Assembly: GCF_005048855.1 (NCBI RefSeq)
Contig: NZ_SUME01000009.1
Coordinates: forward strand, 124,001 to 188,000
From: Sphingobacterium olei
Lineage (GTDB): Bacteria > Bacteroidota > Bacteroidia > Sphingobacteriales > Sphingobacteriaceae
Length of the DNA: 64,000 bases
Direction: 5' to 3'
A model generated the notes under the pieces. That model saw nothing but the letters and a program-made list of their open reading frames with translations. It did not search any database and had not been told where the DNA came from. The stretch's first letter is position 1. Each line of letters begins with the position of its first letter. Below, piece by piece: positions 43,788 to 52,254 of this stretch. Made by a program: the position numbers and the translations under genes.

Positions 43788-44318
43788 TTAGGGTTTGTAG
43801 CACTTTGATTTGGGATATTTCAAGGTTTTTATGCCATCGATCAGACAAGTGCTATTTGCACAGGTGTTACCCTTCCTTTTAAAGCTGATATTAGGTCGTT
43901 TTGTCTGTTTTGCAGTTGTCCGCTTTATTGATAAGTAAATATTTGATAATGCGAGTAATAAAAAGAATAATGGAATGTATGGCGGTTTAATTTTAAGTGG
44001 TAACACGTCTGCCGGAACATTGGAATGTAGGTGCACGTATCCCCCTATTAACATCATTACTATAACGGCGAAAAAGGAAGCATTTGTAATCAGATTAAAA
44101 ATTCTATATTGGATTTTTTGTCTGTATAGTAAGCAGAGAATAAGAGCCGTACCTACTCCAATTTCTCCCAATATACCCAAAGTGTAGGACAGCTCTCCCA
44201 ATTCACTATTAGCAATCTGAACACTAAACCAGCTTTTAAAAGGGTTTACGAATTTAAGAAGCCCAAACATGAGCATGGTTACCCCCATAAACCAAGAAGT
44301 TATTTTTCTATATTTCAT
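43788..44318 (-). CDS. DoxX-like membrane protein with aberrant C-terminal tail
   Basis: A 176-residue protein. Residues 1-130 have four membrane helices (ITSWFMGVTMLMFGLLKFVN, then ELSYTLGILGEIGVGTALIL, ASFFAVIVMMLIGGYVHLHS and PPYIPLFFLLLALSNIYLSI), as in the DoxX-like family. The last 40 residues (RTTAKQTKRPNISFKRKGNT onward, Cys-rich) do not look like the family. They probably read into foreign DNA after a deletion or frameshift near 43900. Function is unknown. Confidence 0.68.
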   Translation of the reverse strand: MKYRKITSWFMGVTMLMFGLLKFVNPFKSWFSVQIANSELGELSYTLGILGEIGVGTALILCLLYRQKIQYRIFNLITNASFFAVIVMMLIGGYVHLHSNVPADVLPLKIKPPYIPLFFLLLALSNIYLSIKRTTAKQTKRPNISFKRKGNTCANSTCLIDGIKTLKYPKSKCYKP

Positions 44319-44541
44319 TTGATTAATTATTTAAAATTTCTGTGTTAGGCTGTCGCCAATAATGCTTTTGTAATGCGCTACGCTTAAAATTGGGCTTTCC
44401 TCACTAGAAAGTCAGCTGGAATTCCCGTTAGATTTCCTTTAATGGTTGTATTTCGCATATTATTTTAATGCAAAGTTGTGTTTATTAAGTGAAGGAATCT
44501 TGGACAAAAAGTCCAACAAATGGAAAATGAGGTTCAAGTGG

Positions 44542-45387
44542 TTATTTTAACACCTTGTTTTTTCGGTATTCGGCTGGAGACGAATTATATTTCCGCTTAA
44601 AAAGTTTTGTAAAATGTGAGGTATCACTAAACCCAACTTTGTAACATATTTCAGCGATAGAGAAATCCGTTGCGATTAATAAATCAATGGCTTTTAAAAG
44701 TTTTTGTTTTTTAATGTAGTTTGCAGGAGTGTCGTTGAAATAACTTTCAAAATCTCTCTTAAAAGCAGATAAGCTACGATCTGATAGTGTTGCTAACTCT
44801 CCCACAGTAAGGTTGGAAAAAAGGTGCGCTCGTATAATTTCTTTTAGACTTGCTTGCCGTGGGGTAAAAAGATGGGCAAATAAACTAAACAAATTTTCCG
44901 CATTCTTGGTCTGAAGTAGTAATAAAACGAGTTCTTTTATTTTAAGTTTTATCAATTCATCATTGACCAATGTGGGATTTTGAAAGTAGAAATCGAGACT
45001 TTCAATAAAATGAACTATGACATCCTGACGTTCAATTTTCGTAGCAAACGACTTCTTGCCCTCCGGTTTTATAAAGCTCGGAATTTCGTTTTTGTATACC
45101 TCTTTGAGAATTTCGGAGTGAAGATGAATGGCATAAATTTCACATTGTTGTTGTTTTGAGTTTTGGATTAGGTCAGCAAAATAATTTCCACATTTCAGTA
45201 ATACACTTTCGGAAATGCGAATGTTTAAATTTTCTGTAGGTGATTTTAGTGTGCTTTCTCCGTTTTTAACATACAAGAAGCAGGCTTCATTTTGAAAAAT
45301 TGCTCCGTACTTAAATGGTGTCTTGATAAGTAATTTTTCGATTACGCATTGCTTGTTTAAAACAAAATATTTTCTGTCAATTATCAT
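44542..45387 (-). CDS. AraC-family transcriptional regulator
   Basis: A 281-residue regulator. The N-terminal cupin-like region (about 15-150) has no assigned ligand. The C-terminal AraC domain (about 180-278) has two HTH motifs (SNLTVGELATLSDRSLSAFK and IAEICYKVGFSDTSHFTKLF, then KRKYNSSPAEYRKN). It lies upstream of and on the same strand as the DoxX-like gene (223-bp gap), so it may control that gene. It is typical of the many Bacteroidota orphan AraC regulators. Confidence 0.9.
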   Translation of the reverse strand: MIIDRKYFVLNKQCVIEKLLIKTPFKYGAIFQNEACFLYVKNGESTLKSPTENLNIRISESVLLKCGNYFADLIQNSKQQQCEIYAIHLHSEILKEVYKNEIPSFIKPEGKKSFATKIERQDVIVHFIESLDFYFQNPTLVNDELIKLKIKELVLLLLQTKNAENLFSLFAHLFTPRQASLKEIIRAHLFSNLTVGELATLSDRSLSAFKRDFESYFNDTPANYIKKQKLLKAIDLLIATDFSIAEICYKVGFSDTSHFTKLFKRKYNSSPAEYRKNKVLK

Positions 45388-45629
45388 TTATTTTTACCAA
45401 ATTTGGAACTTTTTTAGACTTAAAGCTAATATTTTGAGGCTACACATAAGGTTAGCCCATAACTTGTGTTAAATTATATTTTTAAGTAAATGTTCTGCAT
45501 CGTTTGCCAATTCTCTTCCTGTAATTTGTTGCGAAAACCTAAATCCAATAGTGGCCCTCATACTAATGTTTCACAAAAGCCCTACAGTCTGCCATATCGG
45601 TAAAGCCTTGTCATCTGTATGTTCCTTTC

Positions 45630-46442
45630 TCAATCAGCGTGTTTTTCAATTGTCCGCAATGCCTTTTTAATTATGTATGATGTTTCTTTCGTATTACGCG
45701 CTTTGCCCCATTTCTTGCAAACGTCAATTACAAATTTTGGTTGGGTTTTACTTGCATCGTTTAGCCAATTTCCAACACTATCTTGAACATATTTTGCTTT
45801 ATCCTCTTTCAGAGGTTCCAAAATTGTCAAACCCAATGATGGATTTAGTTTCAGTTCTTCAATGTGTTCGCACCAAACTCCACGAGGTCTTGTGGCTTCA
45901 CTTGCAAAACGTCTGATATTTTCGTCTTGGTTTATGGTCCAGGTAGTCAATATATTTAAACTTTCTGTCAAGTTCTTTATAATACTTGGTCTGACTGCTA
46001 GCCAACTGATCTCTCTCACTCCGAAATGTTTGTCAGCGGAGAAAACTTGAATTTGCTGTAGCTTCTGACTAATTTCCAGTTTTTCGTTTCTGCCGATTGT
46101 GTATGTCGCCCAACAACGAATTAAATCCGATTTATGCTTTGAAATAATTACTAAAATTTCGCTGTCTTTGTTTTTAATTGATTGTTCAAAAAGACCTATT
46201 CCGATTGTTTCATTAATTGTGTTTACCGTTTGTTTTTTAAGATTTTCAATATTTGATAAAATTGGTTTTAAATATTCCGTTCGGTCAAATTGTTTTAATA
46301 AATTTTCAAGTAAAAGTCTTTTATCAACAGCCAACCATTCTACGAGATTTGCAGTTTCAATTTCTCCACAATTTAGTCGTTCCAAAATGTCTTTCGGAAT
46401 TTCTTTTATCGATTTTGAACCTTTCCTTTTAATTTCTTCCAT
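45630..46442 (-). CDS. DNA alkylation repair protein (HEAT-like, AlkD superfamily)
   Basis: A 270-residue all-helical HEAT-repeat protein (IGLFEQSIKNKDSEILVIIS, then LTESLNILTTWTINQDENIR and RFASEATRPRGVWCEHIEEL). RFASEATRPRGVWCE is the signature of this group of DNA alkylation repair enzymes. It should flip or excise alkylated bases in the manner of AlkC/AlkD glycosylases; the exact lesion is not visible. It is monocistronic. The sequence before its start (AGCCGCGGACCGTTAGTGG on the minus strand) resembles boundary sequences elsewhere in this cassette-like stretch. Confidence 0.82.
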   Translation of the reverse strand: MEEIKRKGSKSIKEIPKDILERLNCGEIETANLVEWLAVDKRLLLENLLKQFDRTEYLKPILSNIENLKKQTVNTINETIGIGLFEQSIKNKDSEILVIISKHKSDLIRCWATYTIGRNEKLEISQKLQQIQVFSADKHFGVREISWLAVRPSIIKNLTESLNILTTWTINQDENIRRFASEATRPRGVWCEHIEELKLNPSLGLTILEPLKEDKAKYVQDSVGNWLNDASKTQPKFVIDVCKKWGKARNTKETSYIIKKALRTIEKHAD

Positions 46443-47010
46443 TTTTAATTCCTGTCGGTTGTGTTGTCTTTTAATCTGACCACTAACGGTCCGCGGCTAC
46501 AGATAGTTGATAAGTTACAAGCCCAAAACTCTCTGTCGTAGTCCAAAAATAACAAAAAAAGTGCTACCCTGCGATTTAGCACGGCAGCCCTCCTCTGAAT
46601 TTTCTATGACTTGTAGATAGAACTCTGATCAAACGCATTTTCAGGTTATATTAAAATTTACGCTATAAGCTATAAAATCGATGACACCGTAGGACTTCCT
46701 ATCTGTTTGAAGATTTAGCCGAAAATAGTCGTCCTTTATAATTTCTGCGATGTGATTTCGAGTGGCGTTGCTATATAAAGCAATATTTTTTGATTTTCTA
46801 ATGCATATAATTTGGCACTAAGGGCGTTACAGATATCGCCATAAGCAATCTCTATACAAGACTTTAACGGCCTTTTTAAATCCCCGAAAACCGCTATTTT
46901 ATTCAATGGTTTGATGGTTAAATCTGTAAAGTTTTTCTAGGACGAGACACCTCGATTCCCCAACACAACCCTGAGCGAAATAGTTCGAACCTCTACGGTT
47001 CGCATTCTGC
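46443..47010. other. Intergenic interval without supported gene
   Basis: About 570 bp between the alkylation repair gene and tRNA-Pro. A boundary-like motif lies at 46478-46500; the rest shows no ORF, repeat or RNA that I can support. Confidence 0.4.
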
Positions 47011-47047
47011 AAAAAAAAGAGTCCAACTTTGTTGAACTCTCTTTTTT
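47011..47047 (-). terminator. Terminator downstream of tRNA-Pro
   Basis: The hairpin GAGTCCAAC-ttt-GTTGAACTC (one mismatch) is flanked by A and T runs directly next to the tRNA 3' end. Confidence 0.75.
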
Positions 47048-47048
47048 G

Positions 47049-47122
47049 TCGGGGTGGCAGGATTCGAACCTACGACCTCCACATCCCAAATGTGGCGCGA
47101 TACCGGGCTACGCTACACCCCG
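47049..47122 (-). tRNA. tRNA-Pro (anticodon TGG)
   Basis: The minus strand folds as a cloverleaf. The acceptor is CGGGGTG / CACCCCG with discriminator A, the D arm starts GCGTAGCCCGG, the anticodon stem is CCACA / TGTGG around loop TTTGGGA (anticodon TGG, reading CCA and other CCN codons), and the T arm contains GGTTCGAATCC. CCA is not encoded. No integrase or attachment repeat is seen beside it. Confidence 0.95.
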
Positions 47123-47381
47123 AAAAGGTATCACCTTTAAAGTGATGCAAATATAATAAGCTTTTTTTAATTATCAACATCAATATTGAACTTAAATTAC
47201 AACCCCTTGATTTTTTGAAGAATATTTTGAAAAAGGCCTCCTTCACGTCTATTTTGTCAGCTTCAAAACAACAATACCATTAGAACATCATGAAATAAAC
47301 CTACGAGCAACAGCATTATTTATAATATATCTTTCAAAATTTAGTTATATTTAGTAGATATTTATCTCTTTCTTAAAGTCT

Positions 47382-48281
47382 ATGAAGATTAAATTTACTA
47401 TAGCTGCTATCGCCGCACTGCTCATATCTGCCTCCTGTCAAAATGACAACCGAAATAATACCGGTACAAATTCTGAAAATATCGATACGATCTCTACCTC
47501 AGACGAGTACTCGCTTACTAAAGTAGATCAATTTGAGGATTACTTACTTGCATTGGATACTACAGATATCAATAGTATTACAAAAGCGACGAATAAATTC
47601 GCGGAAATCTTCTCTAAAGATGACAGCATTCAAAATGACGAAGGCATATTAAAATTTCTAGCGTATCAAGAAAAAGTAGAATTGAATGGGAACGAAAAGA
47701 TCATTGATGAACGCAAAAACTATTCACAGCTCGTTGATGTCGAGTATAATAACAAAAAAGTACCGGATGAATTGCGTACTTTTCATAAGCAGATCAATGA
47801 CAATGGATTTCGAATTGAACAGTCTGAAGGTATGTATTATATAAAACCCTACCCTGCATATATTGAACAAAATTTTTACGCATATGCCTCTCCGACAATG
47901 GAGATATACCTCAGGCAATTAGCAAAAGAAAATCTGGAAGGCTTTGCAAATGATGCAGCTATTGTTATTCCTTTCGAAACATTTGTGCAACGCACAGTAT
48001 GGTGGGAAGATTTTAGTCAGTCCGTTACCAGTAAAAGTCTCCAAGCCAAAGCCAGTGAGCAATATAAAGTGTATTTATTATTTTTAACCATTGGTATGAA
48101 CAATACGCCAGCGATAAATTATGATAATAAAGCAGAAGAGTACTTCATCAATGCATATACCTATTTGGAAGAAGTGTACCCGACTTCTGAAACATATATA
48201 GCACTTAAACCCTATATCGAACTGATTAAAAGAAATAGAATAATAGAGGCTAAAGAGATGTCCCTTCAAATGATAAAATAA
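47382..48281 (+). CDS. Putative lipoprotein of unknown function
   Basis: A 299-residue protein with the lipobox ISASC (Cys19) after a short hydrophobic signal (MKIKFTIAAIAALLISASCQ). A low-complexity Asn/Thr-rich spacer (20-45) follows, then a mainly helical domain with a charged, acidic composition (LRTFHKQINDNGFRIEQSEG and NFYAYASPTMEIYLRQLAKE). I do not recognise a family. It is probably anchored to the outer membrane. It is transcribed alone, 201 bp before the PLP-enzyme operon. Confidence 0.7.
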   Translation: MKIKFTIAAIAALLISASCQNDNRNNTGTNSENIDTISTSDEYSLTKVDQFEDYLLALDTTDINSITKATNKFAEIFSKDDSIQNDEGILKFLAYQEKVELNGNEKIIDERKNYSQLVDVEYNNKKVPDELRTFHKQINDNGFRIEQSEGMYYIKPYPAYIEQNFYAYASPTMEIYLRQLAKENLEGFANDAAIVIPFETFVQRTVWWEDFSQSVTSKSLQAKASEQYKVYLLFLTIGMNNTPAINYDNKAEEYFINAYTYLEEVYPTSETYIALKPYIELIKRNRIIEAKEMSLQMIK

Positions 48282-48481
48282 CAATAGTTCTTATCACAGA
48301 TGGAACATCTAAAATGTACATAATGCATTTCAGTGTCCAAAGTAAATTTTATCACCCAATGAACAAAACCCATCCCGACATTGTTAAAAACTTAACATAA
48401 AATAACGCACATAATGAACATGGTGATAGACGATAAATCTCTTCTAAGCGTTATATACTTAATAAAAAGAGAAAAAATATT

Positions 48482-49459
48482 TTGACACGTAATTTTATAG
48501 GAAATACACCTATCCGGAGATGCGACTACCTATCTTCGATATATAATACAAACATATTCATTAAGGAGGAATTTCATAATCCGGGCATGTCGTCAAAAGA
48601 TAGGCCCGCACTTTTTATGATAGAAGATGCTATTCGTAAGGGGAAAATAAAACCCGGAGGTACTTTTGTGGAAGCAAGTAGTGGAAATACCGGCTATGGT
48701 CTGGCGATGATCGCAAAAGAGATGGGATATGCAGCTAAAATCTTCGTTTCAAAATCCTGTTCCCTTGAAAAAATTGAAATGCTGAAATCCGTTGGGGCGA
48801 AAGTGGAGATATGTGATAATTCCAATGGGCTACATGATTTCTATTCCACACAGTTTAAGGCACAATCTTATGCTGCTAACAACTTAAATTCTTACTTTAC
48901 CAATCAATATTATAATTCTTCTAATATAAAAGCACATTACCGAACAACAGCTCCTGAGATATGGGAGCAAATGAAAGGTAAAGTGACACATTTCATCGCT
49001 GGAATAGGAACGGGAGGTACGATATCAGGTGTTGGAAGGTTTTTTAAAGAGAAGAATAGAAATATCAAAATTTGGGGAGTGGAACCCGTTGGATCCGTAC
49101 TATCTCATTTCTTAAGCCACCGAACATTACCAGAAGAATATATAACCATAGAACCTATAGAAGGAATTGGGAGAACGTTTATCCCCGGGGCTCTAGACAT
49201 CAACTATGTGGATAAAATCTTTCAAATAGGATTATTAGACAGCAAATCTGCAGCTCAAGAATATAAAAACATAACAGGTTTTCTAGTGGGATTTTCAAGT
49301 GCGGCTATTATTGGCACATTAAAAAAACATATAAATGATCTAGCCTTTCGACCAACAGATTACGTTGTTCTATTGTTCCCTGACCATGGAAGTAGATACC
49401 TGTCAAAGCTCTATTCAAAAAATTGCATTGCGAATGAAAAATCAAAGATTATTTGTTAA
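48482..49459 (+). CDS. Cysteine-synthase-like PLP enzyme (CysK/SbnA/CBS group)
   Basis: A 325-residue fold-type II PLP enzyme. The PLP lysine is Lys39 in NPGMSSKDRPA, the substrate/phosphate loop is EASSGNTGYGLAM (65-77), and the cofactor phosphate loop is AGIGTGGTISGVGRFF. The start appears to be TTG at 48482; no ATG fits. It begins a tight operon (6-bp gap) with an unknown protein and an aspartate decarboxylase, which is not the context of housekeeping cysteine synthase. A beta-replacement reaction in a specialised pathway is therefore more likely than primary cysteine synthesis. Confidence 0.85.
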   Translation: MTRNFIGNTPIRRCDYLSSIYNTNIFIKEEFHNPGMSSKDRPALFMIEDAIRKGKIKPGGTFVEASSGNTGYGLAMIAKEMGYAAKIFVSKSCSLEKIEMLKSVGAKVEICDNSNGLHDFYSTQFKAQSYAANNLNSYFTNQYYNSSNIKAHYRTTAPEIWEQMKGKVTHFIAGIGTGGTISGVGRFFKEKNRNIKIWGVEPVGSVLSHFLSHRTLPEEYITIEPIEGIGRTFIPGALDINYVDKIFQIGLLDSKSAAQEYKNITGFLVGFSSAAIIGTLKKHINDLAFRPTDYVVLLFPDHGSRYLSKLYSKNCIANEKSKIIC

Positions 49460-49465
49460 TTACTC

Positions 49466-50515
49466 ATGGAACTATTCGAAGACATAGCGATCCCCCTATC
49501 TTGGCCTGATCAAACAGCTCGGGGTGATGAAGCGTGGATGGGATTTTTTAAGAAAATAGGTGTTGTTAAAAATTTAAATTTTAAAGTCGGACACGCAGCT
49601 ATCCTTTTACTAGAGCGCCACAGCGGTGACATCCTTTATTATGATTTCGGAAGATACATAGCTCCACGGGGTTATGGAAGAGCACGTTCATCCGCATTCG
49701 ATCCACGTTTAGTGGTGCGTACTAAAGCGCTTTGGGATGTGAACAATAACCTCCTAAACCTAGAAGAGATATTATGCGAACTTTCACAAAATGAGAAATA
49801 CACACATGGAGGGGGAAGACTGTACTGCAGTATCGCCGAGGACATTAACATAAAAAATGCTCGTTTGTATGCTGACGAAATAGTGAACAAAGGTCCCACG
49901 CTATATGGTGCCATAGCCCCAAATAACAATAGCTGTTCGCGATATGTAGCGCAAATATTGACAAAAGGGATGAACCTTAACGATTCTCGCACTAAATCTA
50001 TTTTATATCCAGAATGTTTGAAGGCTAGCCCTACAAGTAATGTCATTAATGCCAACAAAAAAGGTGAGGTATTTGTATATTATGAGAACACATTGAGAAA
50101 CGCTAAAATGACTCGAAAAGAATCTTTGTTATTCCAAATCGATCTTTTAAAAGATAGCTTATACACCTCCCGGGCGGCAAAAATAAAAGACGATTCACGT
50201 CCGGGACTAATCGATGAACCGCCCAGACCCGCTCATATTCCAAAAAACGCCACTTGGCTCGGAGGTATCGGGGAAGGCATATGGTTACATTTGACGAGCC
50301 AAGAAGGTATATTTGAGATTGTCCGCTATCATCATTCAGGAGAAATAGATTATAAAGTATCTGTTATATGCAATCAGCAAATAGATTTAGAGAAACCCTA
50401 TACGTTTACGTTTCATTTCAATTACCACTACTACAACGTATACCAAGATAACAACATATATCTTTTCAAATCCTTGGATACCCATATAAATACAATTAAG
50501 AATAAAGCAATATAA
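49466..50515 (+). CDS. Unknown protein with permuted papain-like features (DUF6695-like)
   Basis: A 349-residue soluble protein. The first 200 residues have KVGHAAILLLERHSGDILYY (His in GHA) and NNNSCSRYVAQILTKGM (Cys in SCSRY), a His-before-Cys order as in permuted NlpC/P60-like peptidases. The last 110 residues form a beta-rich domain (WLGGIGEGIWLHLTSQEGIF). I recall similar Bacteroidota proteins as DUF6695 but am not certain. It lies between the PLP enzyme (6-bp gap) and panD (11-bp gap) and is clearly co-expressed with them. Function is unknown; a peptidase or acyltransferase is possible. Confidence 0.65.
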   Translation: MELFEDIAIPLSWPDQTARGDEAWMGFFKKIGVVKNLNFKVGHAAILLLERHSGDILYYDFGRYIAPRGYGRARSSAFDPRLVVRTKALWDVNNNLLNLEEILCELSQNEKYTHGGGRLYCSIAEDINIKNARLYADEIVNKGPTLYGAIAPNNNSCSRYVAQILTKGMNLNDSRTKSILYPECLKASPTSNVINANKKGEVFVYYENTLRNAKMTRKESLLFQIDLLKDSLYTSRAAKIKDDSRPGLIDEPPRPAHIPKNATWLGGIGEGIWLHLTSQEGIFEIVRYHHSGEIDYKVSVICNQQIDLEKPYTFTFHFNYHYYNVYQDNNIYLFKSLDTHINTIKNKAI

Positions 50516-50526
50516 AACTACATTAC

Positions 50527-50895
50527 ATGGAATTAACACTATTAAAAGCAAAAATCCACACTGTAAAAGTCACGGAAGCAAATGTTACATATAATGGCTC
50601 CATCACCATAGATGCAGATTTGTTGGATGCTTCGGGCATTAAAAAATATGAACAGGTATATATTAACAATGCAGTCTCAGGAAGCCGGATCATGACCTAT
50701 GTGATCCCAGGAAAGAGGGGAAGCGGGGAAGTATGTATGAACGGTGGTGCCGCACTGCATGCCAGCGTGGGCGACACAGTCCACATCCTGTCCTTTATCA
50801 ATATGTCGCCTGAAGAAGCAGAAACGTACCAACCAACACTGGTTTTCACCGAAGGGAACAACCAAATAAAATCTGTGGAAAAGTACAACTACTAA
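50527..50895 (+). CDS. panD: Aspartate 1-decarboxylase proenzyme
   Basis: A 122-residue protein matching PanD along its length. KAKIHTVKVTEANVTYNGSI contains the self-cleavage site Gly24-Ser25, where Ser25 becomes the pyruvoyl cofactor. MTYVIPGKRGSGEVCMNGGA follows, then VGDTVHILSF. It makes beta-alanine from aspartate, normally for pantothenate. Here it ends an operon with a cysteine-synthase-like enzyme and an unknown protein rather than standing with panC, so it could be a second copy feeding beta-alanine to another product. A strong hairpin follows at 50912. Confidence 0.9.
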   Translation: MELTLLKAKIHTVKVTEANVTYNGSITIDADLLDASGIKKYEQVYINNAVSGSRIMTYVIPGKRGSGEVCMNGGAALHASVGDTVHILSFINMSPEEAETYQPTLVFTEGNNQIKSVEKYNY

Positions 50896-50911
50896 CTTAA
50901 ATATCAAAAAG

Positions 50912-50950
50912 CTGTCTACTATGTCTGTCAGAGACAGATATAGTAGATAG
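50912..50950 (+). terminator. Long hairpin after panD
   Basis: An 18-bp near-perfect stem (CTGTCTACTATGTCTGTC with GACAGATATAGTAGATAG, G-T wobbles) and a 3-nt loop. The downstream tract is only weakly T-rich, so it is a terminator or an mRNA-stabilising hairpin. Confidence 0.65.
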
Positions 50951-51039
50951 TTCTATTGTACTGATCAAAATTAAACAGTCAATTGACAGATAGCAGTTTA
51001 TTATTTCCGATATTTGTATAGAACTAAAACGCTTGGGCT

Positions 51040-51429
51040 ATGAAAGATATTGACAGCTTGGATGACATCAAGATACTTGTTGACACATTCTACACGAATA
51101 TTCGAAACAATGATATGCTTGGGACTATTTTCAATCAAAACATCCAAGACCGCTGGCCTCAGCACCTCGATAAAATGTACCGATTTTGGCAAACTATATT
51201 GTTAGGAGAATACACATATGATGGACGTCCTTTCCCACCGCATGCACATTTACCCATTGGTGAGACACATTTTAACCAGTGGCTTGATCTTTTCAATAGC
51301 ACTATAGATGGACTTTTCTCAGGACCTAAAACAGATGAAGCCAAATGGCGCGCAAAGAAAATGGCGACTATGTTTCAACACAAACTAGCGTACATTCAAA
51401 ACAATCCAGACAAACCAATACTATTATAA
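51040..51429 (+). CDS. Group III truncated haemoglobin
   Basis: A 129-residue globin of the trHb group III (P) family. FYTNIRNNDMLGTIFNQNIQ gives the B-helix Tyr18, and HAHLPIGETHFNQWLDLFNS gives the proximal His77. The WP-H and FW motifs (DRWPQHLDKMYRFWQTILLG) are hallmarks of the group. It binds oxygen or related small ligands; roles in redox or nitrosative chemistry are proposed for the family. It is followed 23 bp later by the Smr gene on the same strand. Confidence 0.92.
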   Translation: MKDIDSLDDIKILVDTFYTNIRNNDMLGTIFNQNIQDRWPQHLDKMYRFWQTILLGEYTYDGRPFPPHAHLPIGETHFNQWLDLFNSTIDGLFSGPKTDEAKWRAKKMATMFQHKLAYIQNNPDKPILL

Positions 51430-51452
51430 TTAGAATAGGTAATTTTGTTAAA

Positions 51453-51758
51453 ATGGCGAGAGAATTGCGAAGGCCTGCTAAAGTTGTCGATTTACATGCT
51501 GATACATTTTTATCGGATTGGGAAGATTATGCCGCAGATGAATTACTTGCAGAATCCCTAGAATTATTACGGCAGACATTAGATGCGGCCATCTACTGGG
51601 AATATACTGACATCCGATTTATCCATGGCAAGGGAAAAGGCATACTTCGACGAGAAGTCTATAACGAATTGGAATCTTATAAAAGATCAGGTGCTATAGC
51701 ATCCTATCATCCTTCCTATCAAAACGAAGATATTGTGGTCGTCCATATAGGATTATAG
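51453..51758 (+). CDS. Smr-domain protein
   Basis: A 101-residue protein from the ATG at 51453 (MARELRRPAKVVDLHADTFL); an upstream in-frame ATG inside the globin gene gives an unlikely extension. The Smr motifs are VDLHADTF and IRFIHGKGKGILRREV. Stand-alone Smr proteins are nucleases or nucleic-acid binders; some act in ribosome rescue. It overlaps by 6 bp at its 3' end with the convergent PPC-domain gene. Confidence 0.88.
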   Translation: MARELRRPAKVVDLHADTFLSDWEDYAADELLAESLELLRQTLDAAIYWEYTDIRFIHGKGKGILRREVYNELESYKRSGAIASYHPSYQNEDIVVVHIGL

Positions 51759-52190
51759 TCTTAATAAATTTAGTCCGATTTCATTGTTTTTCACACGTTG
51801 CACGCGACTATTTAGTTCCACCACAAATAATTCGCATGCACCACTTACAACAGCAGCCTGTAAATGTCCTGTTCGACATTGGAAATTTCTTCCCCCCAAC
51901 GTGATGTGTACATGCAAATAGATATTACCGTCCATTTCAGTGATATTTCCCGTAAGATTGGAAATTTCCATTTGCTCTAAAAAAGTTTGATCCTGATACG
52001 ATTTCGTATCGGGATCAAAAAAACGTAACGTGGCTTCATTTACAGCTCCGATACCGTTAATGTAACCTAAGAATAGATTTTGAGTAGTACAAAAATCTGT
52101 TAATGTTTCAACTATTTCCGCACCATTAGCAATACTCACTATATATGTACTATCCACTTGCTTTGCTTTCCAATTGTGATCTCTTATCAT
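51753..52190 (-). CDS. PPC/DUF296-domain protein
   Basis: A 145-residue protein whose whole length matches the PPC (DUF296) fold: AEIVETLTDFCTTQNLFLGY, then INGIGAVNEATLRFFDPDTK and GNIYLHVHITLGGRNFQCRT, and GHLQAAVVSGACELFVVEL. The His-His-Thr stretch HVHITLGG and GHL form the usual metal-binding part. Bacterial members are often called DNA-binding by analogy to plant AT-hook proteins, but this one has no AT-hook. Its role is unknown. It is convergent with the Smr gene and divergent from none. Confidence 0.88.
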   Translation of the reverse strand: MIRDHNWKAKQVDSTYIVSIANGAEIVETLTDFCTTQNLFLGYINGIGAVNEATLRFFDPDTKSYQDQTFLEQMEISNLTGNITEMDGNIYLHVHITLGGRNFQCRTGHLQAAVVSGACELFVVELNSRVQRVKNNEIGLNLLRL

Positions 52191-52254
52191 GTTATGATCT
52201 ATTTGCTATAATAGATAACAATTGGAAATTTAATTTGTTGGATGTTTGTTAAAA

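Noticed and set aside
47049..47122. tRNA-Pro as an island attachment site
   Set aside because: No integrase and no direct repeat of the tRNA 3' end was found nearby.
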